Below are positions 9,522 to 18,097 of a stretch of DNA of 64,000 bases, one piece after another. The stretch is from Geodermatophilus bullaregiensis. Its GTDB lineage: Bacteria; Actinomycetota; Actinomycetes; Mycobacteriales; Geodermatophilaceae. Numbering within the stretch: the first letter of the stretch is position 1; each line of letters begins with the position of its first letter. Location of the stretch: assembly GCF_016907675.1 (NCBI RefSeq), contig NZ_JAFBCJ010000001.1, positions 2,108,001-2,172,000 of the forward strand, written 5' to 3'. The notes beneath the pieces were generated by a model, which was given only the letters and a program-made list of their open reading frames with translations, was not told the origin of the DNA and ran no database searches. The position numbers and the translations under genes were made by a program.

Positions 9522-9686
9522 TCAGGCGACCCGTGCCCCCACGGGCTCGGCGGCGGTGCGGGCGGGAGCGGAGGAGGCCGCAGCCCGCTCGCGCTCGTAG
9601 CGCGCGGTCGTCGAGGTGCCCATCGCGATCACCAGTCCGGTCAGGACGAAGAACCCGACCAGGGCGACAGCCGGCCACAACACCAT
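9522..9686 (-). CDS. 54-aa single-pass membrane protein with TARYExER tail
   Basis: A short gene with ATG at 9686 and AGGGGGA upstream. The product is one hydrophobic helix (about residues 3-22: LWPAVALVGFFVLTGLVIA) followed by TSTTARYERERAAA and an Ala/Pro-rich tail. The helix and tail match the N-terminus of the protein at 27597-28529 (VWPVVAVVGF...STARYEFER), so this is a real, recurring membrane module and not a chance frame. The short N-terminus and positive tail predict an N-out, C-in helix. Function unknown; a regulatory subunit or membrane anchor is possible. Confidence 0.72.
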   Translation of the reverse strand: MVLWPAVALVGFFVLTGLVIAMGTSTTARYERERAAASSAPARTAAEPVGARVA

Positions 9687-9886
9687 CAGGAACGTCCCCC
9701 TGCTCTCGTCTCACCGCTACCGGGTCCGCGACCCGCCAGCACGTCGTCAGGGACTGTGTCCCCCGTCCGGCGCCGTCTCAATCGTCGTGTCGTGTTGTTC
9801 ACCTGACCGGCGGTGACCGTTCTCACCCCGAGGGGTGGGGCCGACCTGCTGCGGCCCCTCCCGCCGGCGCATGGTGTCATCGCACC

Positions 9887-11404
9887 GTGCCCGCCGGTCC
9901 CGGATCAGCCCGAACCGGCGTCGTGTCGCCCTCCACCCCGACGCGCCCCGCGCTGCTGGTCCTGACCCTCGCCCTCGGTGTGACGACGCTGTCGCTGCTG
10001 CAGAGCCTGGTGGTCCCGGTCCTGGGCCCGATCGGCGAGCAGCTCGGCGTCTCCCCCGCGGCCGCCGGGTGGGTGCTCACCGCCAACCTCCTGGCCGCCG
10101 CCGTCCTCACCCCCGTGCTGGGCCGGCTCGGTGACACCCGGGGCGAGCGGCCGGTGGTCCTCGGGATCCTCGTCGCCGTCGCCCTGGGCACCCTGCTGGC
10201 CATCGTGACGCAGTCGCTGCCGCTGCTGCTGGTGGCCCGCGTGCTGCAGGGCTCCTCGTACGGGTTGTTCCCCCTGTCGATCAGCGTGCTGCGCCGGGAG
10301 CTCCCACCGGAGCGGCTGAGCGTGGCGATGTCCGTCGTGAGCAGCACCCTCGGCGTCGGCGGGGTGGTGGGCCTGGTCGCGGCCGGCCTGCTCACCGGCG
10401 ACGGCGGCGACTACCGCCGGCCCTTCTGGATCGGCCTCGGCGTGACGCTGGTGTCCCTGGTCCTGGCCGCCGTGCTGCTCCCCCGCCGCCCCGCCACGGC
10501 CACCGGCCGCGTCGACTGGGCCGGCGCGGTCGTGCTCGGCGTCGGGCTGGTGCTGCTGCTCCTGCCCGTCTCGCAGGGCAACACCTGGGGCTGGACCTCG
10601 CCGCTGACGCTCGGCTGCGCCGCGGGCGCGCTGGTCGTCCTCACCGGGTGGGTGCTCCTGCAGCGGCGCCGGGCCCAGCCCCTGGTCCGCCCGGGCCTGC
10701 TGACCGACCCGCGCATGCTCGTGCCCAACCTGGCCGGGCTGATGACCGGCGTCGGGCTGTTCGTCTCCTTCCTCGTCGTCATGCAGTACGTGCAGACGCC
10801 GCCCGCGGCCGCCGGCTACGGCTTCGGCGCCTCGGTGCTCGAGGCGGCGGTCGTCTACCTGCTGCCCGGCGGCGTGGTCGGCATCCTGCTCGCGCCCGTG
10901 GCCGGCACGGTCGTCGACCGGCTGGGCGCGCTGCCCACCCTGCTCGCCGGGTCGGCGGCGGGCCTGGCCGGCTTCGTCCTGCTGGCCGTGGCCCGCTCGG
11001 AGCCCTGGCAGGTCATCACCGCCGGCCTGCTCTCCCAGGTCTGGGTGACCGTGGTCTACGCGGCACTGCCGACCCTCGTCGTCCAGGCGGTGCGGCGCAG
11101 CGAGACCGGCGTGGCCAACGCGGTCAACTCCATCGCCCGCGCGGTCGGCCAGGCGGCGGGCAGCACGCTCACCGTCGCGCTGCTCGGCGCCGGGCTGGAC
11201 CCGGCCACCGGCCTCCCCCGGGCGTCGGCGTTCACCGGGGTGGCGCTGCTCGGCGCCGGCGCGGCCGCCGCGGTCGCGCTGGTCAGCGTCGCCGGGATGG
11301 TGCAGGCCCGCCGGCGAGGCCCCGGCGAGCCCGACGACCTCGCCGACGTCGAGCGCGCGACGGCGTGCGCCGGCGAGTGGTCGCCGGTGTCGGGCATCCG
11401 CTGA
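9887..11404 (+). CDS. MFS transporter, DHA2-like, 14 TM
   Basis: A 505-residue membrane transporter. LGRLGDTRGERP is the MFS loop 2-3 motif, and some 14 hydrophobic segments are spread over the length, with the central pair (LVLLLLPVSQGNTWGWTSPL) typical of EmrB/QacA-like proteins. The start is uncertain between GTG 9887 and GTG 9923, which are in frame and 12 codons apart; neither has a good ribosome site, and the first membrane helix begins after both. It lacks a neighbouring regulator, so the substrate cannot be guessed. Confidence 0.85.
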   Translation: MPAGPGSARTGVVSPSTPTRPALLVLTLALGVTTLSLLQSLVVPVLGPIGEQLGVSPAAAGWVLTANLLAAAVLTPVLGRLGDTRGERPVVLGILVAVALGTLLAIVTQSLPLLLVARVLQGSSYGLFPLSISVLRRELPPERLSVAMSVVSSTLGVGGVVGLVAAGLLTGDGGDYRRPFWIGLGVTLVSLVLAAVLLPRRPATATGRVDWAGAVVLGVGLVLLLLPVSQGNTWGWTSPLTLGCAAGALVVLTGWVLLQRRRAQPLVRPGLLTDPRMLVPNLAGLMTGVGLFVSFLVVMQYVQTPPAAAGYGFGASVLEAAVVYLLPGGVVGILLAPVAGTVVDRLGALPTLLAGSAAGLAGFVLLAVARSEPWQVITAGLLSQVWVTVVYAALPTLVVQAVRRSETGVANAVNSIARAVGQAAGSTLTVALLGAGLDPATGLPRASAFTGVALLGAGAAAAVALVSVAGMVQARRRGPGEPDDLADVERATACAGEWSPVSGIR

Positions 11405-11509
11405 CCCCTCCCCCACGACGCGCCCGGTGATCACGCGGCGCATGGAACAGGGCCGCCCGGGGAACTGATCACGCCGATCCACCCGACCACCCAGCCCCGG
11501 AGGACCACG

Positions 11510-12550
11510 ATGGCCCGCCCCACCGGCTCGCGCGACACCAGTGCGAAATCGCGGACACAGTTCTCCGGCAACTCCGCCGGCGACCCCGCCCCGAACGACG
11601 ACAAGGTCAACTCCACCCGCTTCGACAACGCCCCGACGGGCCACGACCGCACGCCCACGGCCATGGGCACGGTCAAGCGGACGCTCAAGGAGTTCAGCGA
11701 GGACAACCTCACCGACTGGGCCGCGTCGCTGACGTACTACGGCGTCCTGGCGCTGTTCCCGGCGCTCATCGCCCTGGTCTCCGTCGTCGGCCTGCTGACC
11801 ACCCCGGAGGAGCTGACCAACGCGCTGACGACCGTGGTGCCCGGGCAGGCGGCCAGCACCCTGCAGCCGGTCATCGAGCAGATCGCCGGCAACACCAGCA
11901 CCGCCGGGATCGGCCTGGTCATCGGTCTGGCCGGTGCCGTCTGGTCGGCCTCGGGTTACGTCGGCGCCTTCACCCGCGCGGCCAACGTCGTCTACGAGAC
12001 GCCCGAGGGCCGCAAGATCTGGAAGCTCAAGCCGCTGCAGCTGCTGGTCACGCTGGTCGGCATCCTGTTCGCCGCCGTGATCGTCCTGATGCTGGTGCTC
12101 AGCGGCCCGATCGTCGAGGCCGTCGGCTCGGCCATCGGTCTGGGCGACACGATCCTGACCGTGTGGAACGTGGCCAAGTGGCCGGTCATCCTCGTGATCC
12201 TCGCGCTGATGATCGCCGTCCTCTACTACTCGACGCCGAACGTGAAGCTGCGCGGCTTCAAGTGGGTCAGTCCCGGTGCCGCGGTCGCGATCCTCGTGGC
12301 CGTCATCGCGTCGGCCGCGTTCGCCTTCTACGTCGGCAACTTCGGCAGCTACAACAAGACCTACGGCGCGCTGGCCGGCGTGGTGGTCTTCCTCATCTGG
12401 TTCTGGCTGATCAACCTGGCCCTGCTGTTCGGCATCGAGTTCGACGCCGAGATGGAGCGGACCAAGGAGATGAAGGATGGCGTCCCGGCGGCCGAGAAGG
12501 AGATCCAGCTCGACGCCCGCGCCGAGCCGAAGGACCGCAACACGAACTAG
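11510..12550 (+). CDS. YihY/BrkB-family inner-membrane protein
   Basis: A 346-residue protein starting at ATG 11510, with GGAGGA upstream. After about 65 residues of polar, probably cytosolic N-terminus comes the family core: EDNLTDWAASLTYYGVLALFPALIAL, then about six membrane helices ending in FLIWFWLINLALLFGIEFDAE. This GIEFDAE end is a hallmark of the YihY/RbnBN/BrkB group. Despite the old ribonuclease BN name, members are now seen as transport or envelope proteins of unclear substrate. It is a single gene with its own terminator at 12585-12613. Confidence 0.9.
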   Translation: MARPTGSRDTSAKSRTQFSGNSAGDPAPNDDKVNSTRFDNAPTGHDRTPTAMGTVKRTLKEFSEDNLTDWAASLTYYGVLALFPALIALVSVVGLLTTPEELTNALTTVVPGQAASTLQPVIEQIAGNTSTAGIGLVIGLAGAVWSASGYVGAFTRAANVVYETPEGRKIWKLKPLQLLVTLVGILFAAVIVLMLVLSGPIVEAVGSAIGLGDTILTVWNVAKWPVILVILALMIAVLYYSTPNVKLRGFKWVSPGAAVAILVAVIASAAFAFYVGNFGSYNKTYGALAGVVVFLIWFWLINLALLFGIEFDAEMERTKEMKDGVPAAEKEIQLDARAEPKDRNTN

Positions 12551-12584
12551 CAGGACGACCCGTCCCGGGTCGGGCACACGGCCA

Positions 12585-12613
12585 GGGCCCCCTCCCACTG
12601 CGGGAGGGGGCCC
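12585..12613. terminator. hairpin between convergent YihY and hemerythrin genes
   Basis: GGGCCCCCTCCC (12585-12596) and GGGAGGGGGCCC (12602-12613) form a perfect 12-bp stem with a 5-nt loop. It serves both converging genes. Confidence 0.87.
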
Positions 12614-12624
12614 TCGTCGTGTGC

Positions 12625-13332
12625 TCAGCGGGCGGTGGGCGGCCGGTCGCCGCGGCGGGCCGGCGGGGTGCGCTCGACCAGCCCGGCCACGGCGGCCAGC
12701 CCCCGGCTGACCGCCACACCGGCCGGTGCCAGGGGCGCGGGAGCGCGGCGCACGACCGCGTCGACGAGGTCGCGACTGCGGTCGAGCAGGGTGAGCGGCA
12801 GCGCCGACAGCGCGTTGCCCGGCGGGCGGCGGGACACCGTGGGGTGCGGGCGGGTCGGCGAGATCCGCCGGACGAGGTCCCACTGCCGGCCCAGGCGGCG
12901 CAGCTCCGCGACGTCGAGCCGTTCCTGCAGGCGGGGGAAGAGCACGTCCTCCTCGTCGCGGACGTCCTCGCGCAGCACCTCGACCAGCCGGGCGAGCCGG
13001 GCCGGCCGCCGCGGGTCGTCGATCCCGCCCTCCTCGAGCGCGGCGACGAGCTCGTTGACCTCCTGGTGCTCCCGCTCGATGCGCAGTGTCAGGTCCTCCC
13101 CGTCGGGGAGGGTCCGGCGCACGACGGGCCAGATGACCGACTCCTCGGCGAAGGCGTGGCTGAACACGAGCCGGTCGATGCGGGCGAGCACCTCCTCCTG
13201 CGCGCGGCCGGTGGTGCCGTCGAGCTCGTGCAGGAGCCGGTCGAGCTCGACGTGGTCGCGGCGCTGGCGCACCAGGACGCTGCCCGGGCCGCCCAGCTCC
13301 GCGTCGGTCTGGTCGGCGATCGATCGGGACAC
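12625..13332 (-). CDS. hemerythrin HHE cation-binding domain protein
   Basis: A 235-residue protein. The first 150 residues form a four-helix hemerythrin-like domain with the expected metal ligands: H and E/D in RRDHVELDRLLHELD, HAFAEESVIWP, EREHQEVNEL and RDEEDVLFPRLQ. Such domains bind a di-iron centre and sense or store oxygen, NO or iron. The last 70 residues are Arg/Pro/Ala-rich and appear unstructured, with a weak amphipathic stretch. It is a single gene facing away from the downstream acyl-CoA dehydrogenase. Confidence 0.88.
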   Translation of the reverse strand: MSRSIADQTDAELGGPGSVLVRQRRDHVELDRLLHELDGTTGRAQEEVLARIDRLVFSHAFAEESVIWPVVRRTLPDGEDLTLRIEREHQEVNELVAALEEGGIDDPRRPARLARLVEVLREDVRDEEDVLFPRLQERLDVAELRRLGRQWDLVRRISPTRPHPTVSRRPPGNALSALPLTLLDRSRDLVDAVVRRAPAPLAPAGVAVSRGLAAVAGLVERTPPARRGDRPPTAR

Positions 13333-13480
13333 GGGCTCTCCTCAGGAGGGACGTACGGACGGAGCAGGGCGTTCCTGCCCGGATCCGTCCGCGGCCATGC
13401 CACGCCGGTCGGTTGCCACGCGGGGTGCGGGGTAGGTCGGGCGCAGGGGACACCGCGGTCCCCGTAGAGGAGGCAGCGCC

Positions 13481-14662
13481 ATGGGCGACCGGACGACCGT
13501 CACGTCGGACTTCTACGACCTGGAGGCCCTGCTCGACGAGCAGGACCGGGAGACGCTCCTGCGCGTCCGGGCGTTCATGGACGAGCAGGTCGAGCCGATC
13601 ATCAACGAGTACTGGACCCGGGCGCAGTTCCCCCGGCACCTGATCCCGGGGATCGCCGAGCTGGGGATCGCCGGCGCGCAGTACTCCGGCCACGGCTCTC
13701 CCGGCCGGTCGTCGCTGTTCGACGGCATGGTGGCCATGGAGCTCGGCCGGGGCGACCCGTCGGTGGCCACCTTCATGGGCGTCCACGGCGGCCTGGCCAT
13801 GGGCACCCTGCACCTGTGCGCCTCCGAGGAGCAGAAGGAGCGCTGGCTGCCGGCGATGGCCCGGATGGAGCTCATCGGCGCGTTCGGGCTGACCGAGCCC
13901 GGTCACGGGTCCGACGTCGCCCGCGGCCTGGAGACGACGGCACGGCGCGAGGGCGACGAGTGGGTGCTCGACGGGCAGAAGAAGTGGATCGGCAACGGCA
14001 GCTTCGCCGACCTGGTGATCATCTGGGCCCGCGACGTCGACACCGACCGGGTGCTCGGCTTCGTCGTCGAGACGCCCGCCCCCGGCTTCAGCGCCGTCGA
14101 CCTCGAGGACAAGATCGCGCTGCGTGCGGTGCAGAACGCGCTGATCACCCTGGACGGCGTCCGGGTGCCCGAGGAGAACCGGCTGCAGAACGCGAACAGC
14201 TTCCGGGACACGGCCAACGTGCTGCGGGCGACCCGGGTCAGCGTGGCGTGGTCGGCGGTGGGCTGCTCGCGCGGGGCCTACGAGCACGCGCTGCGCTACG
14301 CGCTGGAGCGCGACCAGTTCGGCCGGTCGATCACCTCGTTCCAGCTGGTGCAGGACCTGCTGTTCCGGATGCTCGGCAACATCACCGCCTCGGCCGCGCT
14401 GTGCGCCCGCGCCTCGCAGCTGCAGGACTGCGGCATGCTCCGCGACGAGCACGCCTCGATGGCCAAGGGCTACAGCACGATGCGCATGCGCGAGACCGTC
14501 GGCTGGGCGCGGGAGCTGATGGGCGGCAACGGCATCCTGCTGGAGAACCACGTGGGCCGGTTCGTGGCCGACGCCGAGGCCATCTACTCCTACGAGGGCA
14601 CCCGCGAGGTCAACAGCCTCATCGTCGGCCGGGCGATCACCGGGACCAGCGCGATCGCCTGA
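13481..14662 (+). CDS. acyl-CoA dehydrogenase, glutaryl-CoA dehydrogenase-like
   Basis: A 393-residue FAD enzyme of the GcdH-like group. The FAD motif reads FGLTEPGHGSD and the next signature DGQKKWIGNG. The catalytic base lies in YSYEGTREVNSLIVGRAITG near the C-terminus, where glutaryl-CoA-type dehydrogenases have it. Glutaryl-CoA dehydrogenases oxidise and decarboxylate glutaryl-CoA in lysine and tryptophan breakdown. I cannot confirm the substrate-binding arginine, so a related short acyl-CoA is possible. The start is ATG 13481 with GGAGG upstream. The stop codon lies within a long inverted repeat at 14660-14738. Confidence 0.85.
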   Translation: MGDRTTVTSDFYDLEALLDEQDRETLLRVRAFMDEQVEPIINEYWTRAQFPRHLIPGIAELGIAGAQYSGHGSPGRSSLFDGMVAMELGRGDPSVATFMGVHGGLAMGTLHLCASEEQKERWLPAMARMELIGAFGLTEPGHGSDVARGLETTARREGDEWVLDGQKKWIGNGSFADLVIIWARDVDTDRVLGFVVETPAPGFSAVDLEDKIALRAVQNALITLDGVRVPEENRLQNANSFRDTANVLRATRVSVAWSAVGCSRGAYEHALRYALERDQFGRSITSFQLVQDLLFRMLGNITASAALCARASQLQDCGMLRDEHASMAKGYSTMRMRETVGWARELMGGNGILLENHVGRFVADAEAIYSYEGTREVNSLIVGRAITGTSAIA

Positions 14663-14738
14663 GGAAGGACCCTCCTGCCCCCCACCACTCGCACGCTCGC
14701 GGCGGGCCACGAGGGGTGGGGAGGAGGGTCCTTCCTCA
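14660..14738. terminator. long inverted repeat whose arms include both convergent stop codons
   Basis: TGAGGAAGGACCCTCCT (14660-14676) pairs perfectly with AGGAGGGTCCTTCCTCA (14722-14738), 17 bp, and an inner stem of C-rich and G-rich tracts extends it. The outermost bases of each arm are the TGA stop of the convergent gene on that side, so the terminator is symmetrical to the very stop codons. Confidence 0.85.
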
Positions 14739-15635
14739 GCGGCCGTCCCACCACTGCGCCGCGGCCTCCCGCGGCGTGCGGCCGTCGATGGCCACGGCCC
14801 GGTTGAGCCTGATCAGGTCGATCGTCGTCAGCTGCGCGCTGACGGCCTCCAGCGCGCCGCGCAGCCGCTCACCGGCCTCCTCGGCCACCGCGGTCCGCAC
14901 GATGGGCACCACGTTCTCGCGCGGCTGCAGCGACCGGTCGTCCCGCAGCAGCAACAGGGAGGCGTCGATGAGGTGACCGTCGGTCGTCTCCAGCATGCCG
15001 ACGTCGATCTCCCCGGTGCGCAGCGCCTCCACGGTGGCCACCCGTGAGGGCATGGTGCGCACGGCGGCGAACTCCACGCCGTAGACCTCGCGCAGGCCGG
15101 GGAGGCAGAAGCGCCGCTCGACGCACTCGGGCGGGCCGCCGAAGACCAGCCCGGGAGCCACCGCAGCGAGCTGCGAGAGCGTGGTCATCCCGTGCCGCTC
15201 GGCGAGGTCGGTGAGGACGACGAAGCCGTTCTGGTCCTCGGCCGCCGCGGCCGCCGTCACGGTCATGCCCCGAGGCGCCAGGGTCCGCGCCAGGTCCTCC
15301 TGGAGGAGGACGGGGTCGGCGTGCGCCGACCCTGCGCCGGGCTCCAGGAAGTCCGAGGCGGTGCCGAGGTAGTCGACGACGACGTCGACCACGCCCTGCT
15401 CGAGGGCCGGGAGGACCACCTCCCGGGTGCCGATGCCGTGCTGCACCGACACCTCGAGCCCGGCCCGCCGCAGCGCCTCGGCGTAGACCTCGGCCAGCGT
15501 CTGGTTCTCCGGGAAGTCGTAGGAGGCGACCCGGACGACCCCCTCCTCGACCCGGCGGGCGTCGTCGGGGGACCCCCCGCAGGCGCACAGGGCCGAGGTG
15601 AGGAGCAGGACGGCGGTGAGCACGCGCAGACGCAT
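14736..15635 (-). CDS. glycine betaine/osmoprotectant ABC substrate-binding lipoprotein
   Basis: A 299-residue secreted lipoprotein. The signal peptide MRLRVLTAVLLLTSALCAC ends in a lipobox-like cysteine followed by GGSPDD. The body matches the OpuAC/OsmF-type binding fold: VRVASYDFPENQTLAEVYAEAL, DVVVDYLGTASDFL (a tyrosine/leucine-rich ligand pocket in this family) and GEIDVGMLETTDGHL. It should capture betaine, choline or a similar quaternary amine on the cell surface and pass it to a permease. No permease or ATPase gene is nearby, so it is an orphan binding protein. A putative promoter lies at 15687-15715. Confidence 0.82.
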   Translation of the reverse strand: MRLRVLTAVLLLTSALCACGGSPDDARRVEEGVVRVASYDFPENQTLAEVYAEALRRAGLEVSVQHGIGTREVVLPALEQGVVDVVVDYLGTASDFLEPGAGSAHADPVLLQEDLARTLAPRGMTVTAAAAAEDQNGFVVLTDLAERHGMTTLSQLAAVAPGLVFGGPPECVERRFCLPGLREVYGVEFAAVRTMPSRVATVEALRTGEIDVGMLETTDGHLIDASLLLLRDDRSLQPRENVVPIVRTAVAEEAGERLRGALEAVSAQLTTIDLIRLNRAVAIDGRTPREAAAQWWDGR

Positions 15636-15686
15636 CGCGGACCTCCCAGGGAGGCGGCGCCCCGCCGGGGACCCGCGGGGACCGCC

Positions 15687-15715
15687 ACGCTAGCCCGGGA
15701 CGGGACCAAGGTCGA
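15687..15715 (-). promoter_or_regulatory. putative promoter of the osmoprotectant-binding gene
   Basis: On the minus strand, TCGACC (15710-15715) and TAGCGT (15687-15692) are separated by 17 bp, a fair match to the -35 and -10 boxes. The predicted start of transcription leaves a leader of about 45 nt before ATG 15635. Confidence 0.45.
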
Positions 15716-15752
15716 TGGTCTCCGGGACGCATCAGGAGCAGCATCGGCCGGC

Positions 15753-17501
15753 ATGGCGGCCACGACACGGGCCCCGGCGGGGCAGGCACCCCCGCCGCAG
15801 GCCCCGGCGACGCAGGCCCCGGCGGTGGGAACGGTCCGGCGACCGGACCCCCCGCCGATCCAGCGCGTCCACCGCCGACGCCGGCCCTCCGGTGAGCCGC
15901 CGCCCCTCCCGCGGCACCTCAACGCCTCGGGTAAGTGGTGGCTGGGCCTCAGCGGCGCCGTGCTGGTCTCGTGGGTCGTCGTGGTCGCCACCGGGAGCGT
16001 GGCGTTCTTCGACCTGGTCGACACCCGGGTGCTGCAGGCGATCGGCACCCTCCGCTCCCCCGGCCTGACCCGCGTCGCCGAGGTGGCCGGCGTCCTCGCG
16101 ACGACCCGGGCCATCCACGTGCTGTGGGTGGTCAGCCTGGTCGTCCTGGCCGTCTTCCGGCGCTGGCGGCACCTGTTCGTCTGGCTCGGCGTGTGCCTGC
16201 TGGTCACCAACCTCGCCGGCACCGTGGCGGCCTCCCTGCAGCGCCCGCGCCCCTACGAGGTGGAGGTGCTCGGCACGTGGTCGGGCTTCTCCATGCCCTC
16301 GGTGCCGATGACCGTCCTGACCACCCTCCTGGTCAGCTGCCTGTACTCCCTGGTCCCCGCCGGGCGCCGCCGCGACGTCGGCAAGTGGGTGGTGTGCGGG
16401 CTGCTGCTCGTCACCGCCGCCGCGCGGCTCTACCTCGCCCAGGACCACCCGACCGACGTCCTCGCCGGGGTCGTCCTCGGGGTCGCGGCCCCGCTGGCGG
16501 CGTTCCGCCTGCTGACGCCCAACGAGGTCTACCCGGTCGTCTACCGGCGCGGCAGCCCGGCCCACCTCGACGTCTCGGGCGCGCGCGGGCAGGCGATCAT
16601 CCGCGCCCTGCAGGACCAGCTCGGCCTGGTGGCCACCGCGGTGACGCCCTTCGGCCTGGCGGGCTCGGGCGGCTCCACCCCGCTGCGGATCACCGTCAAG
16701 GCCGACGACGCCGCGGAGGAGGACGAGAGCTGCGTGTTCGGCAAGCTCTACGCCGCCACCCACGTCCGGTCCGACCGCTGGTTCAAGCTCGGCCGCACGC
16801 TGCTCTACGGCCGGCTCGAGGACGAGAAGCCCTACCACAGCGTGCGCCGGCTGGTGCAGTACGAGGACTACGTGCTGCGCCTGCTCTCCGACGCCGGCCT
16901 GCCCGTGCCGCACCCGCTGGGGATCGTGGAGATCACCCCGGAGCGCGAGTACCTGCTGGTCGCCGAGTTCCTCCAGGGCGCGAAGGAGATCGGCGAGGCC
17001 GAGGTCGACGACGCGATCATCGACCAGGGCCTGGCCGTCGTCCGGCGGATGTGGGAGATCGGCATGGCCCACCGGGACATCAAGCCGGCGAACGTGATGG
17101 TGCGCGACGGCACGCTGTTCCTCATCGACTCCGCGTTCGGCGAGGTGCGGCCCAGTCCGTGGCGGCAGGCGGTGGACCTGGCGAACATGATGCTGGTCCT
17201 GGCCCTGCGCACCGACGCCGCACGGGTCTACGCCCGCGCCCGGCAGCACTTCTCCGAGGAGGAGATCGCGGAGGCCTTCGCGGCGACCCGTGGCCTGACC
17301 ATGCCCTCCCAGCTGCGCCGGATGCTGCGCGCGCAGGGCCGTGACCTGCACGCCGACTTCCTGCGGCTGCTGCCCTACCGGCTCCCGCCCGTCCGGATCC
17401 AGCGGTGGACGCTGCGCCGGGTCGGGTTCAGCATCGTCACCGTCGTGGCCGCGCTGGTCGCCCTCGGGATCACCATCGACCTGCTCGGGTCCCCGCTGTG
17501 A
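15753..17501 (+). CDS. PAP2-like membrane domain fused to a HRD-type kinase domain
   Basis: A 582-residue two-domain protein. Residues 1-65 are Pro-rich; about 68-255 hold six hydrophobic segments of a PAP2 phosphatase fold; the rest is a kinase-like domain of the Bud32/lipopolysaccharide-kinase type, with catalytic loop HRDIKPANV and a metal-binding aspartate in FLIDSAFGE, then a last membrane helix at the C-terminus. The PAP2 half is degenerate: the C1 lysine is absent (SLQRPRP), and PSGH is PSVP, losing the catalytic histidine, though R-x5-H-x3-D survives in RLYLAQDHPTD. It may bind a lipid phosphate while the kinase acts on it. ATG 15753 has a rather distant AGGAG; the start is moderately sure. 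It heads a five-gene operon. Confidence 0.82.
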   Translation: MAATTRAPAGQAPPPQAPATQAPAVGTVRRPDPPPIQRVHRRRRPSGEPPPLPRHLNASGKWWLGLSGAVLVSWVVVVATGSVAFFDLVDTRVLQAIGTLRSPGLTRVAEVAGVLATTRAIHVLWVVSLVVLAVFRRWRHLFVWLGVCLLVTNLAGTVAASLQRPRPYEVEVLGTWSGFSMPSVPMTVLTTLLVSCLYSLVPAGRRRDVGKWVVCGLLLVTAAARLYLAQDHPTDVLAGVVLGVAAPLAAFRLLTPNEVYPVVYRRGSPAHLDVSGARGQAIIRALQDQLGLVATAVTPFGLAGSGGSTPLRITVKADDAAEEDESCVFGKLYAATHVRSDRWFKLGRTLLYGRLEDEKPYHSVRRLVQYEDYVLRLLSDAGLPVPHPLGIVEITPEREYLLVAEFLQGAKEIGEAEVDDAIIDQGLAVVRRMWEIGMAHRDIKPANVMVRDGTLFLIDSAFGEVRPSPWRQAVDLANMMLVLALRTDAARVYARARQHFSEEEIAEAFAATRGLTMPSQLRRMLRAQGRDLHADFLRLLPYRLPPVRIQRWTLRRVGFSIVTVVAALVALGITIDLLGSPL

Positions 17502-18097
17502 CCGCCACGCGCCCCCCGGCGACCGCGCTGCTCGCGGCGGCCCTGCTGCTCGCCGGCTGTGGGGGGAACGGCACGAGCATGAGCCACGAGCTGCCGGGGT
17601 GCGCGACCGGGGACGACGCCACCGCGGCCAACGGCGTGGTCCTCATGGCGCAGTCGGTGCCGACGGCGACCTGGCTGCCGTGCGTCGAGAGCGTGCCGGT
17701 CGGCTGGACCTTCGCCGGCCTGGACGCGCGCTCGGGCTCGTCCCGGTTCTGGCTGGACTCCAACCGCGACGGCGCGCGCGCCATCGAGGTGGTGCTCACC
17801 GAGGACTGCGACACCAGCGGCGCCACGGAGATCCCCAGCGACCGGGAGGACCTGCGCCGGTTCGAGCGGGTGACCCAGGTGGCCCCGCAGTACCACGGCC
17901 GGCGCTACTACGTCTTCGACGGCGGCTGTCTCACCGTCGTCTTCACCCTCGCCGGGGAGAACCGGGGGGAGCCGCTCGCCCTGGCCACCCACAGCCTCGG
18001 CGTCGTCAGCCGCGAGGAGCTGGCCGCGCAGGTCCACGAGGAGAGCGGCCGGCGGCTGCACCTCGACCCGCCCGTCGACGAGGGAGGCGGATCATGA
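17498..18097 (+). CDS. secreted lipoprotein of unknown function
   Basis: A 199-residue protein with GTG at 17498 overlapping the kinase stop (GTGA). The N-terminus is a lipoprotein signal with lipobox LLAGC at about residues 17-21. The mature part has four further cysteines and the stretch YHGRRYYVFDGGCLTVVF, and its gene overlaps the next gene by ATGA. It has no motif I recognise. Its place between a lipid-kinase fusion and a flippase-like protein suggests an extracytoplasmic accessory role in the same lipid pathway. Confidence 0.8.
   Translation: MTATRPPATALLAAALLLAGCGGNGTSMSHELPGCATGDDATAANGVVLMAQSVPTATWLPCVESVPVGWTFAGLDARSGSSRFWLDSNRDGARAIEVVLTEDCDTSGATEIPSDREDLRRFERVTQVAPQYHGRRYYVFDGGCLTVVFTLAGENRGEPLALATHSLGVVSREELAAQVHEESGRRLHLDPPVDEGGGS

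Noticed and set aside
9905..14710. A 1601-codon minus-strand open frame
   Set aside because: It crosses four good genes on both strands and has shadow composition without motifs.
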